From Anaerovorax odorimutans (GTDB lineage: Bacteria > Bacillota > Clostridia > Peptostreptococcales > Anaerovoracaceae): 64,000 nucleotides of DNA. The notes beneath the pieces were generated by a model. The model was not told where the DNA came from and did not search any database. It saw only the letters and a list, made by a program, of their open reading frames with translations. How positions within the stretch are numbered: the first letter of the stretch is position 1; each line of letters opens with the position of its first letter. The DNA lies in the NCBI RefSeq assembly GCF_024459955.1, contig NZ_JANFXK010000009.1, positions 1 to 64,000 on the forward strand, read 5' to 3'. This document shows positions 16,997 to 24,653 of this stretch, piece by piece. The translations under genes were made by a program, and so were the position numbers.

Positions 16997-17464
16997 TTAC
17001 CGCTGACAGGCTTTCACAAATTTGATCGGCACGTCCATGCGCTCCGCAGTCTCCTCTTCCGTGAGACCGCTTTCCAGAAAACGCCGGCAGACAACTTTGA
17101 TATTCTCGCCTACCTCAATGATATGGCCGTCCGGGTCATAAAAGCGTACCGCTCTCTGCCCCCAGCTATGCTCCCGCACAGGATGCACATATTCAATGTC
17201 AGGAATCGAAGCCAGCTTTTCCGCAAAAGCATCGAAATCATCCTCTTCAAAATAAAGCTCGCCATTATTGGCTTTGAGAACGATTGCTTTATCATCCTTT
17301 TCAATAAACTCCCGCCAGCTTTCTTTAGTCTGCAGCGATAGGCCGCCGGTGAGGGTGATGTTGCTGCCGAAATCAAGAGTCATGCGCAGCCCCAGAACTT
17401 CCTTATAAAAGGCTTTTGAGCGTTCCATATCCTTTACTGCGATCAACGGATTTTTAAATTTCAT
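16997..17464 (-). CDS. VOC (glyoxalase/bleomycin resistance) family protein
   Basis: A 155-residue protein. Residues 1-115 form a vicinal-oxygen-chelate domain (PLIAVKDMERSKAFYKEVLG at the start; WGQRAVRFYDPDGHIIEVGE at the end). The last 40 residues (CRRFLESGLTEEETAERMDV) look like a small helix-turn-helix-like tail, common in this subgroup. Its start overlaps the stop of the GNAT gene by 4 bases. The substrate is unknown; members include antibiotic-binding proteins and lyases. Confidence 0.85.
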   Translation of the reverse strand: MKFKNPLIAVKDMERSKAFYKEVLGLRMTLDFGSNITLTGGLSLQTKESWREFIEKDDKAIVLKANNGELYFEEDDFDAFAEKLASIPDIEYVHPVREHSWGQRAVRFYDPDGHIIEVGENIKVVCRRFLESGLTEEETAERMDVPIKFVKACQR

Positions 17465-18207
17465 TTTATCATCCTTTCAAATTTCTTTTCTGATAAGATC
17501 TCATTGGTGACAAAGCTTCCATCGTGAAACATGCTGTAGGTCGTGAAAGGCGTCGGTGCGTTCTGCGCCTGCTCTCTGCTTTCGATCTTTACGAGCTTGA
17601 AATCGACGCCCTCTGCCTCTGCCATCTGCGCAATCAGCGGCGCGTATTTTTCCGTATGCGGGCACTGGTTAGAGTAATAGAGTACCCATCCCTTTTCATC
17701 GATTCTGCCGTCCCGGGCACAGTCCCTGAACCTGGGAGCGGCGATGCCCTCTTCAAAAGGCAGATACAGCAGCTCAAAATAAGGCTCGGCCTGATCGGCA
17801 ACGCGAAATCCCTTGTACTTCAAATATTTAGGATCGGATAAAAAAGCCATTTTCTTTTTAGAAGAAAGTACGGCAAGGCCCTTCTTTCCCTTTGCTTTGC
17901 TGTCCTCGATGCATTGGGAAAGCAGCTGGTCGCCATATCCCTGGCCTTTATATTTTCCCGACACCCAAAGACAGTCGATATACATATAGCCTTCACCGGC
18001 AGCAGGTATCCACGCAGCTTCCATAGGCAGATACTCAATAAAAACTTTTCCCCGTACGTCCAGTTTGCGGAACACCAGGCCCTCGCCGATCCGCTCGCGG
18101 AGCCATGCCTTTTTTGAAGGTACGCAGTTCTCACCCTTTTTCTCCGTGATAGCGCAGCAGATATGTTCTGTCTCCAGATTGTCCAATGTCAGTGTCTTGA
18201 ATTCCAT
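17461..18207 (-). CDS. GNAT acetyltransferase with C-terminal thioredoxin-like domain (YoaP-like)
   Basis: A 248-residue protein. The N-terminal part has a GNAT acetyl-CoA site (WVSGKYKGQGYGDQLLSQC). The C-terminal part VLYYSNQCPHTEKYAPLIAQ resembles the thioredoxin-fold domain of Bacillus YoaP, with one cysteine. It overlaps the TfoX-GyrI gene by one base (TAATG) and the VOC gene by four, so three genes form a tight operon. The acetyl acceptor is unknown. Confidence 0.85.
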   Translation of the reverse strand: MEFKTLTLDNLETEHICCAITEKKGENCVPSKKAWLRERIGEGLVFRKLDVRGKVFIEYLPMEAAWIPAAGEGYMYIDCLWVSGKYKGQGYGDQLLSQCIEDSKAKGKKGLAVLSSKKKMAFLSDPKYLKYKGFRVADQAEPYFELLYLPFEEGIAAPRFRDCARDGRIDEKGWVLYYSNQCPHTEKYAPLIAQMAEAEGVDFKLVKIESREQAQNAPTPFTTYSMFHDGSFVTNEILSEKKFERMIK

Positions 18208-19148
18208 TATTCTCCCTTTCTCACCGGATGGCGGATTACCGTCTTTAATTTCTCAGGCGCCGCTTTTCTGGGGTCCGACAGATAGATCTCATGATGCTGC
18301 CTTTTCTCTGAAATATCGCAGACCAGACCGGAGTCCTCGATAAAAGAGTCCAGCTTTTCAATTGTGGCCGGTTCGTCATCATAGGGGCCTTTGTGCATCA
18401 CCTGTGCGCACAGCCCTTCCTCCCAGACCGCAAAGCGGGCCCTGGAAAGATCCAGATGCGGCTTTTTCTTCGCCAGCTCCGCTTTCGCCTGTTCAAAGAC
18501 ATCTTCGCTGACGAATTCCGGCTGACGGATCATAGATGTCCAGAGGAATTTGCTCTTATCCTTAACGTTAACGCCGTCAAAGGGCAGCCCTTCCGTCCAC
18601 CACAAGCCTTCCAGCGGAGGAACCACATATTCAAAATAACCCTCCGGCGCATTGCCGCCCATTTTACTCATTTTTATCGAATAGGAAAGTCCGTAGAGAA
18701 GCTCCAGGGCCTGCTTGTATTCTTCGCTGGTATTGGGATCGCCCGCACCGTCCACCATGATAAAATTCATCTTTGGCACCTGTATGAGGGCGGGCTTTGT
18801 TTTTGGCATGTACAAATCCTTGTAGTCCTTTTTGTAATCCACCTTTTTGGGCTTGTCCGCAAGCTGCGCGCAGGTTTTCACCGTCAGCTCCCTCAGGAAT
18901 TCCCGGTCGTCCAGGTCTTCAATCAGATAAGCCCTCGCGCCCTCATGGGGCTCTGCGATGACAGCATCCGGCATCAACGCTTCTCCTGCCTTAGTGATCT
19001 TTACATATAGCTGATCGTCCTCTACAGTAGCGAAAAATTTGCCATCACAGTAGAGTCCGTATTCTCCGAACATCTTTTTGTAAGTAATATCGCCCGCTCC
19101 CGCCAGCTGGTCGCAGACAAACCTTACATATTCCAAACTGGAAGCCAT
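18207..19148 (-). CDS. TfoX N-terminal domain fused to GyrI-like domain
   Basis: A 313-residue two-domain protein. Residues 1-100 match the TfoX N-terminal domain (MASSLEYVRFVCDQL, KKMFGEYGLYCDGKFF, AYLIEDLDDREFL). Residues 110-313 match the GyrI-like small-molecule-binding domain (MPKTKPALIQVPKMNFIMVDG; LSRARFAVWEEGLCAQVMH), found in drug sensors and gyrase inhibitors. No DNA-binding domain is visible. It heads the operon with the GNAT and VOC genes and follows the WYL regulator by 64 bases. Ligand sequestration is a guess only. Confidence 0.85.
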   Translation of the reverse strand: MASSLEYVRFVCDQLAGAGDITYKKMFGEYGLYCDGKFFATVEDDQLYVKITKAGEALMPDAVIAEPHEGARAYLIEDLDDREFLRELTVKTCAQLADKPKKVDYKKDYKDLYMPKTKPALIQVPKMNFIMVDGAGDPNTSEEYKQALELLYGLSYSIKMSKMGGNAPEGYFEYVVPPLEGLWWTEGLPFDGVNVKDKSKFLWTSMIRQPEFVSEDVFEQAKAELAKKKPHLDLSRARFAVWEEGLCAQVMHKGPYDDEPATIEKLDSFIEDSGLVCDISEKRQHHEIYLSDPRKAAPEKLKTVIRHPVRKGE

Positions 19149-19212
19149 TTTGTCACACTCCTTTTCCTTGTTTTTCCCATCTTACCACCTTGAACATGAC
19201 ATCTATATGTCA

Positions 19213-20118
19213 TCATTTCGGATATTTTGAAGCAATCCTGCGTACCAGCAGGGAAAGCTGCGGCCGCAATTCTGCAGGTTCCAAAAGCTGCGCCTGGTCG
19301 CCGAAGCTGAGGAGCCAGCTGAAAAGGTTCTCCCTGTCCGCAAAGCCGAACTGAAAGAGCAGCCTGCCATCCTCTGTTTCGGAAAAGCTTTCCGGCCCGA
19401 ATTCCTCGATGAGCCTCCATTTGGCCGCCGGTTCAAAGAGGACCTTTACCTCCATACTGATAGGAAAGGCTTCTTCCGGCGCCACCCGGTAAGGCGGCAC
19501 CTCCCTTGCCGTGAAGCTTTTTTCGGAGTGCGTCACTTCCAGCATCCGGTTGAGCTTGAACAGACGATAATCCTGACGTTTGAGACAATATCCCCACACA
19601 TACCAGGACGTCCACTGAAAGACCAGCAGGTACGGCTCGATCTCCCGCCTGCTCTCGCCTTTGGCCGAATAATAGGTAAAGCAGACCCGCTGGCATTCTT
19701 CGATGGCGCTCTGTATCAGTTCGATCTTGGGCGCAAGGGAAGATTTATAATAGGATGAGAGGTCGATGACAATATGCCCGTCGGCGGAACAGACATTTCC
19801 GCCCACAGACAGCTTGTCCATCAGCTGCTGATAGCGATTGGTTCCGGAAACGCTGTCCAGACTGCGAAGTCCCGTAAGGATCGACTCCATTTCCTTTGAG
19901 GTAAGCAGGGTCCGGTCTATGCGGTAGCCGTCCATAATGGAAATACCGCCGTTTTTTCCCTGAGCGGTCGCCACTGGAATGCCTGCTTTGCACAAGACCT
20001 CAATATCCCGGTTGATGGTTCTTCTGGACACTTCAAATTTTTCCGCCAGATAGGGAGCCGTCACTTTTTCCTGTTGGAGTAAAATGGCAAGAATTCCAAT
20101 CAGCCGGTCGATTTTCAT
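19213..20118 (-). CDS. HTH-WYL domain transcriptional regulator (YafY/DeoR-like)
   Basis: A 301-residue regulator with an N-terminal winged helix (LAEKFEVSRRTINRDIEVLCKAGIPV) and a WYL ligand-sensing domain in the middle (FQWTSWYVWGYCLKRQDYRLFKLNRM), then a C-terminal extension. WYL proteins bind nucleic acid or small ligands. It lies directly upstream of the TfoX-GyrI, GNAT and VOC genes on the same strand and may regulate them and itself. Confidence 0.9.
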   Translation of the reverse strand: MKIDRLIGILAILLQQEKVTAPYLAEKFEVSRRTINRDIEVLCKAGIPVATAQGKNGGISIMDGYRIDRTLLTSKEMESILTGLRSLDSVSGTNRYQQLMDKLSVGGNVCSADGHIVIDLSSYYKSSLAPKIELIQSAIEECQRVCFTYYSAKGESRREIEPYLLVFQWTSWYVWGYCLKRQDYRLFKLNRMLEVTHSEKSFTAREVPPYRVAPEEAFPISMEVKVLFEPAAKWRLIEEFGPESFSETEDGRLLFQFGFADRENLFSWLLSFGDQAQLLEPAELRPQLSLLVRRIASKYPK

Positions 20119-20189
20119 AATAGGGTTCCTCTCTTTCAGACAAAAAATACGGCATCGACCTCTGCAATGTCAATGCCTGTTGGAAACGA

Positions 20190-20894
20190 TCAATCTTCAC
20201 TTATATCATAACGAATGACCTCAAAGCCCCCGTCCTCAATCTCCAGTGCGGCCATAGTCACCGGCAGAGAAAATCGCCGCCTGCCGCAGCTTCCCGGATT
20301 GAGCCACAGGGTTCCGTCTTTTGTTTCGCAGAAATATTTATGGGAATGTCCAAAGACCACCACATCAATGTCTGTAAGGTCTTTGGGAATAAACTTTTTA
20401 TCATGAACAATGAAAAAAGCGATACCGCCGATTTCCACGCGGATCTGCTCGTCCAGGTCCTTTGCCCACTGGCCCCTGTCATTGTTTCCCCTTACGATAT
20501 ACAGCGGCGCGACAGCCTGCAGCTGGCGCAGCACATCTTCCCTGTCAATATCGCCCGCATGGATTACGCAGTCGCATCCCCGGAGAATCTCCAGCACCTC
20601 CGGCCGCAGCAGTCCATGGGTATCCGCCAGGATTCCTATCCTTTTTGCCAAAAGATTCGCCTCCTTCTCACTGGCCTGTCTGGTCTCCACCTTAGACAGC
20701 TTTATGAAAACCAGCCCTGCGGCGAAGGTAATCACAGGCACAAGAAAAAATCCTGCCAGTACCAGATCCGGCCCGTGAATCGCCAGGATTCGCAAAAGAT
20801 ATATGAATAATGCAAGGGACGCAGCGCACACCGATATTCCCATTCCTCTTGTGATCAGGTAATACCAGTCCCTGTCCTTTTTCTTTATACTCAT
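20190..20894 (-). CDS. Membrane-anchored YfcE/MJ0936-type metallophosphoesterase
   Basis: A 234-residue protein. Two helices (about residues 15-65) anchor the N-terminus, unlike the soluble YfcE family. The rest is a calcineurin-type phosphodiesterase: GILADTHGLL, VIHAGDID, VRGNNDRGQW, FGHSHKYF and NPGSCGRRR supply the two-metal site. A longer frame starting at 20912 exists, but its first codons contain a TATAAT box (20901-20906, extended -10), so 20894 is preferred although it has no good ribosome binding site. Likely substrate: a phosphodiester, unknown. It is divergent from blaI. Confidence 0.85.
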   Translation of the reverse strand: MSIKKKDRDWYYLITRGMGISVCAASLALFIYLLRILAIHGPDLVLAGFFLVPVITFAAGLVFIKLSKVETRQASEKEANLLAKRIGILADTHGLLRPEVLEILRGCDCVIHAGDIDREDVLRQLQAVAPLYIVRGNNDRGQWAKDLDEQIRVEIGGIAFFIVHDKKFIPKDLTDIDVVVFGHSHKYFCETKDGTLWLNPGSCGRRRFSLPVTMAALEIEDGGFEVIRYDISED

Positions 20895-20918
20895 ACAGGC
20901 ATTATACCACATAGTTGC

Positions 20919-20947
20919 TTGACAGACCTAGTTTTCTTTTCTATAAT
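20919..20947 (+). promoter_or_regulatory. Consensus sigma-70 promoter of blaI-blaR1
   Basis: TTGACA (20919-20924), 17-base spacer, TATAAT (20942-20947): a perfect housekeeping promoter, with a BlaI-type operator just downstream. Confidence 0.92.
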
Positions 20948-20954
20948 CTATATA

Positions 20955-20966
20955 TTACATTTGTAA
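20955..20966 (+). promoter_or_regulatory. BlaI operator of blaI-blaR1
   Basis: TTACA-TT-TGTAA is a BlaI/MecI-type dyad located at the transcript start. The same arms occur twice upstream of the MecA-like gene at 29978-30012. Confidence 0.8.
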
Positions 20967-20981
20967 GCCAAGGAGAACTCT

Positions 20982-21365
20982 ATGAAAAAACTGCCTCAGA
21001 TTTCAGAAGCCGAATACGAAGTAATGAAGATCGTATGGGCCAACGCTCCCATCAGTACCAGCCAGGTGGTGGAAAAGCTGACAGCTGTCAGCAGCTGGAG
21101 TCCGAAAACCATTCAGACCATGCTGCTGCGCCTGGTGAAAAAAGGAGCGCTTGCCAATGAAAAAGAAGGCCGGGTCTTCGTCTATACGCCTCTGGTGGAG
21201 GAGGAAGAATACCGCGCCAGCGCCAGCCATAAATTTCTGGACCGGTTTTATGGCGGAAATCTCAATTCCATGGTACTCAATTTTGTGAAAGAAGACCAGC
21301 TATCCCCGCAGGAAATTGAGGAACTGAAAGCCATCCTCGATGGGAAAGGAACCCGAGATGACTGA
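20982..21365 (+). CDS. blaI: BlaI/MecI-family repressor
   Basis: A 127-residue winged-helix repressor of the normal BlaI length. The start MKKLPQISEAEYEVMKIVWA, the recognition region WSPKTIQTMLLRLVKKGAL and the C-terminal dimer/cleavage region are typical. In known systems BlaR1 signalling leads to cleavage of BlaI and derepression. It starts after AAGGAG, is under a consensus promoter and its own operator, and overlaps blaR1 by 8 bases. Confidence 0.93.
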   Translation: MKKLPQISEAEYEVMKIVWANAPISTSQVVEKLTAVSSWSPKTIQTMLLRLVKKGALANEKEGRVFVYTPLVEEEEYRASASHKFLDRFYGGNLNSMVLNFVKEDQLSPQEIEELKAILDGKGTRDD

Positions 21366-23100
21366 GCTTTTTTTCTATGGGATCCTTTATTCCTTCATAC
21401 TGACATTCCTGCTGCTCGTTCTTTTGCTGTCCAAAAGCGCCTTCTCCCGGCTGCTGTCTCCCCGGGGGCAGTACCGTCTCTGGCTGGTCCTGCCGGCAGC
21501 GGCAGCAGCGCCCTTTCTGCCTTCCGATCTCTCCGGTCTGTTTTTTCTGCGGGAAGAGACTGTTCCCGCTGCCGGATCAGAGCTTTCCGCAGCTTCCATG
21601 CAGCAGCCTTCCGGGATGGAGACAATCCGCGATCTTGCTGTCAGCGCTGACCGGGGTATCCCTCAGATAGCGATCTGCGCAATTCTGGTCCTATGGGCCG
21701 CAGGCCTGCTCTTTATGCTGGCCCGGCTGTTTTATCAGCTTTGGAAAAGCCGCATGCTTTTCTGTTCCGCCGCTCCTGTAACCAGTGTTCCCGATACGGA
21801 GGTTTTTTATCAGTGCAGAGAGAAAATCCGCCTTAAGCGCCGCGTGTTTTTTGGAAGCTCGCCGCTATGTAAAACGCCTTCCGCCCTGGGTATCCTGCGG
21901 CCGGCCGTTCTGCTGCCGCAAGGCTTTCATGGCCGGGACCTGAAATATGTACTGCTCCACGAGCTGGCCCATCACCGATATCTGGATCCTTTTACCAATT
22001 TGCTGCTGGCTGTTTTCAGGGCTGTCTTTTGGTTCAATCCTGTCGTTCATCTGACGGTAAAGCAAATTGCTCTGGACCGGGAACTGGCCTGCGATGATCT
22101 GGTATTGGAACTGCTGGACGAAAAGGAGGCGCCTCTCTACGGACAGGCGATCCTAAACAGTATGTCAGCCATCCGCCCCGCTGCCGCCCTTGGCTTTGCG
22201 GCCGGCAGGAAAGGAATTCACAAGCGGATTCTGCAAATTGCAAAACACCGTTCGGAAACCGCTGCCGCAAAACGGCTCTGCACCGCCCTGATGGTATTTT
22301 TCCTCTGTCTTACGGTGCTCTGTGTTCCCTCCGCATCAGCCTTGACCCAGACATCCTATGAGCAGAATCAGGATCTGAATATTCTCCATGAGGATCTGTC
22401 GCCGTATTTTGATAATCTGAACGGAAGCTTTGTCCTTTACGATCAGGCCCGGGACCGCTATACCGTTTATGACGAAGAGGCCGCGCGCACCCGCGTCTCT
22501 CCCGACTCCACCTATAAGATTTACAGCGGTCTTCTGGCCCTGGAATCCGGTTCCATCACCAGGGACAACTCTGCTTTAAAATGGGACGGTACCGGCTACC
22601 CATTCGCTGAATGGAACCGCGACCAGACCCTTGACACTGCCATGGGAAACTCCGTCAACTGGTACTTTCAGGCTCTGGATAAAAAAGCGGGAAAAGAAAA
22701 ACTTCAGACCTTCTTCGACAAGCTTCAGTACGGAAACCGTGACCTTTCCTCGGGCATTGAAAACTCCTGGCTGGAGGCTTCTTTAAAGATCTCTCCGCTG
22801 GAACAGGTTCTCCTGCTTCGGGATCTTTCGGAAAACAGGTGGAATCTTGATCCCCATAATATCGCCGCTATACAGAGGGCCCTTCATATCTCTCCAGGGC
22901 TGTACGGCAAGACCGGGACCGGAAACCTCGACGGCCATTCCGTCAACGGCTGGTTCGTAGGCTGGCTGGAAACAGGGTCAAACACCTATTTCTTCGCCGT
23001 CAATGTCAGGGGAAAAGACGGGGCTTCGGGGAGCAGCGCAAGAGAGATCGCAGAGACGATTCTGATGGAGAAAGGACTGCTGAAAAAGGAGCATATCTGA
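21358..23100 (+). CDS. blaR1: BlaR1-family beta-lactam sensor/signal transducer
   Basis: A 580-residue membrane protein of typical BlaR1 length. Four helices frame a zinc metalloprotease domain with HELAHHRY and a downstream DRELACDDLVLE. After the last helix (about residue 325) comes an extracellular penicillin-binding sensor with STYK (acylated serine), SVN and KTG motifs, all intact. The start at 21358 overlaps the blaI stop; an upstream in-frame ATG at 21340 is less likely because GGAAAGGA lies between. It should sense beta-lactams and inactivate BlaI. Confidence 0.93.
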   Translation: MTELFFYGILYSFILTFLLLVLLLSKSAFSRLLSPRGQYRLWLVLPAAAAAPFLPSDLSGLFFLREETVPAAGSELSAASMQQPSGMETIRDLAVSADRGIPQIAICAILVLWAAGLLFMLARLFYQLWKSRMLFCSAAPVTSVPDTEVFYQCREKIRLKRRVFFGSSPLCKTPSALGILRPAVLLPQGFHGRDLKYVLLHELAHHRYLDPFTNLLLAVFRAVFWFNPVVHLTVKQIALDRELACDDLVLELLDEKEAPLYGQAILNSMSAIRPAAALGFAAGRKGIHKRILQIAKHRSETAAAKRLCTALMVFFLCLTVLCVPSASALTQTSYEQNQDLNILHEDLSPYFDNLNGSFVLYDQARDRYTVYDEEAARTRVSPDSTYKIYSGLLALESGSITRDNSALKWDGTGYPFAEWNRDQTLDTAMGNSVNWYFQALDKKAGKEKLQTFFDKLQYGNRDLSSGIENSWLEASLKISPLEQVLLLRDLSENRWNLDPHNIAAIQRALHISPGLYGKTGTGNLDGHSVNGWFVGWLETGSNTYFFAVNVRGKDGASGSSAREIAETILMEKGLLKKEHI

Positions 23101-23117
23101 TGCGATTGCTCCTTTTT
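23083..23117 (+). terminator. Terminator of blaI-blaR1
   Basis: AAAAAGGAGCA (23083-23093) pairs perfectly with 23107-23117, ending in T5. The left arm is formed by the last codons of blaR1. Confidence 0.88.
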
Positions 23118-23131
23118 CTATTTTGCTGCCT

Positions 23132-24652
23132 CTATTCTTTCCCTTCCAAAAGCCGTACCTCTTCTTTAAACCATTTCAGCGATTTGACCGCAAAGATGAT
23201 AATCACGGCCGCAAACGGTATGGCGGTGGCCAGGCATACGGTCTGAATGGCGGAAAGCGGCGCGCCCGCAAACATCAGGGCCAGAGGGATCAAAGCCAAC
23301 AGCACGCACCAGAACAGTCGGAACATCGGATTCGGGCTGTCGCCTTCCTTCAAATTGGTGGTGACCACGGCTGCCAGTGAAAAGGATGCTGAGTCTAACG
23401 ATGTAGCCAGGAACAGAATCAGCATCAGAGTAAAGACACTGGCGCTGATTACCTGCGGGATCGGAAGCTGTGCCAGGATCGTCAATACGGTATCGCCCAC
23501 ACCTTTATCGGTCAGCATGGTTACCAGATCCGCCTTGCCGGAAAGCTGCATGTTCATACCAAAACCGCCGTTGATTCCAAAGAGGAACATGCACCCGATG
23601 GTCCCTCCCAGAACCGTGCTGAGAATCATTTCCCGCACGGTTCTGCCCTTGGATATCCTGGTAATAAACAGAGCCATTAAAGGCGCATAGGCAACGGCAA
23701 AACAAATGTAGAAGATAATCCAGGCTTCTGAAAATCCGCCGTTATTGACCGGATCCGTCCACAGCAGGATATGGAGATAATTCTGTACGGCCAGCGCCGC
23801 TCCATTGGTCGTATATTTCAGTATGAAAATGGTCGGCCCTGCCACCAGCAGGAATACGACAAAGGCTATGGCAACATAGATATTGAAATCACTGATTTTT
23901 TTCATTCCCTTTTCCAGGCCGATATAGGAGCTGAGAGAGAAAATAACGGCAATCACTATGACGATGATCACCTGCAGGGCGAAGGAGTCCTGTACGCCGA
24001 AAATGAACGATACAAAGGATGCGATCAGAGGAACGCCAAGTCCCAGGGTAACGCTCATGCCTCCCAGGGTCGTAATAACAAAGAGGATGTCTATGATCTT
24101 GCCAATGAGGGATTTTTCTTTCAGTCCGAAGAGGTCCTCACACACTACGCTGAATCTGAGGCCGGAGTTCTTTCTTTTATAAAAGGAAATCGATACCGGC
24201 AATGCGGCCAGTACAAAAGGCGGCCAGCTGATAAGTCCCCAGTATGTAAAGCTGTAGGCCGGCGCCCATTCAGCTGCCGGTGTGGACATGGGATCCAGAC
24301 CCAGAGCGGGCGCGGAGTAAAAATAGATCCATTCGATAAAGGAGAAATAAATGCTTGCCGAAGCCAGACCGGCACAGATCATCATACCGATGTAGCTGAA
24401 AAGAGAGAAATCAGGCTTATCCTCTCCCAGCTTGATACGGCCTGTCTTTGCAAAAGCCAGATAAGCGCAGAGGATCGTAGCGGCCAGGGAGAACCAGAGC
24501 AGCGGCGTGCCGAAGGCTTTGGAAACAAAACCAAAGAGCGAATCGATCGCCTTCAGACTTCCCTGAGGGTTAAAGATCAGCGCGGCCGCGATCGCGGCCA
24601 CGATAATCACACTGATTACTACGATTTCAATGTTTATATTTTTCTGCTTCAT
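23132..24652 (-). CDS. BCCT-family transporter
   Basis: A 506-residue transporter of the betaine/carnitine/choline family with twelve helices. The glycine-rich segment GGMSVTLGLGVP matches the unwound helix of the sodium/substrate site, and the helix-8 region LWTDPVNNGGFSEAWIIFY carries the family tryptophans. It starts one base after the M20 hydrolase stop, so the two are co-transcribed from the sigma-54 promoter at 26288-26302. A quaternary-amine compound or conjugate is the obvious substrate class, but the neighbouring amide hydrolase suggests something larger. Not assigned. Confidence 0.92.
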   Translation of the reverse strand: MKQKNINIEIVVISVIIVAAIAAALIFNPQGSLKAIDSLFGFVSKAFGTPLLWFSLAATILCAYLAFAKTGRIKLGEDKPDFSLFSYIGMMICAGLASASIYFSFIEWIYFYSAPALGLDPMSTPAAEWAPAYSFTYWGLISWPPFVLAALPVSISFYKRKNSGLRFSVVCEDLFGLKEKSLIGKIIDILFVITTLGGMSVTLGLGVPLIASFVSFIFGVQDSFALQVIIVIVIAVIFSLSSYIGLEKGMKKISDFNIYVAIAFVVFLLVAGPTIFILKYTTNGAALAVQNYLHILLWTDPVNNGGFSEAWIIFYICFAVAYAPLMALFITRISKGRTVREMILSTVLGGTIGCMFLFGINGGFGMNMQLSGKADLVTMLTDKGVGDTVLTILAQLPIPQVISASVFTLMLILFLATSLDSASFSLAAVVTTNLKEGDSPNPMFRLFWCVLLALIPLALMFAGAPLSAIQTVCLATAIPFAAVIIIFAVKSLKWFKEEVRLLEGKE

Positions 24653-24653
24653 C

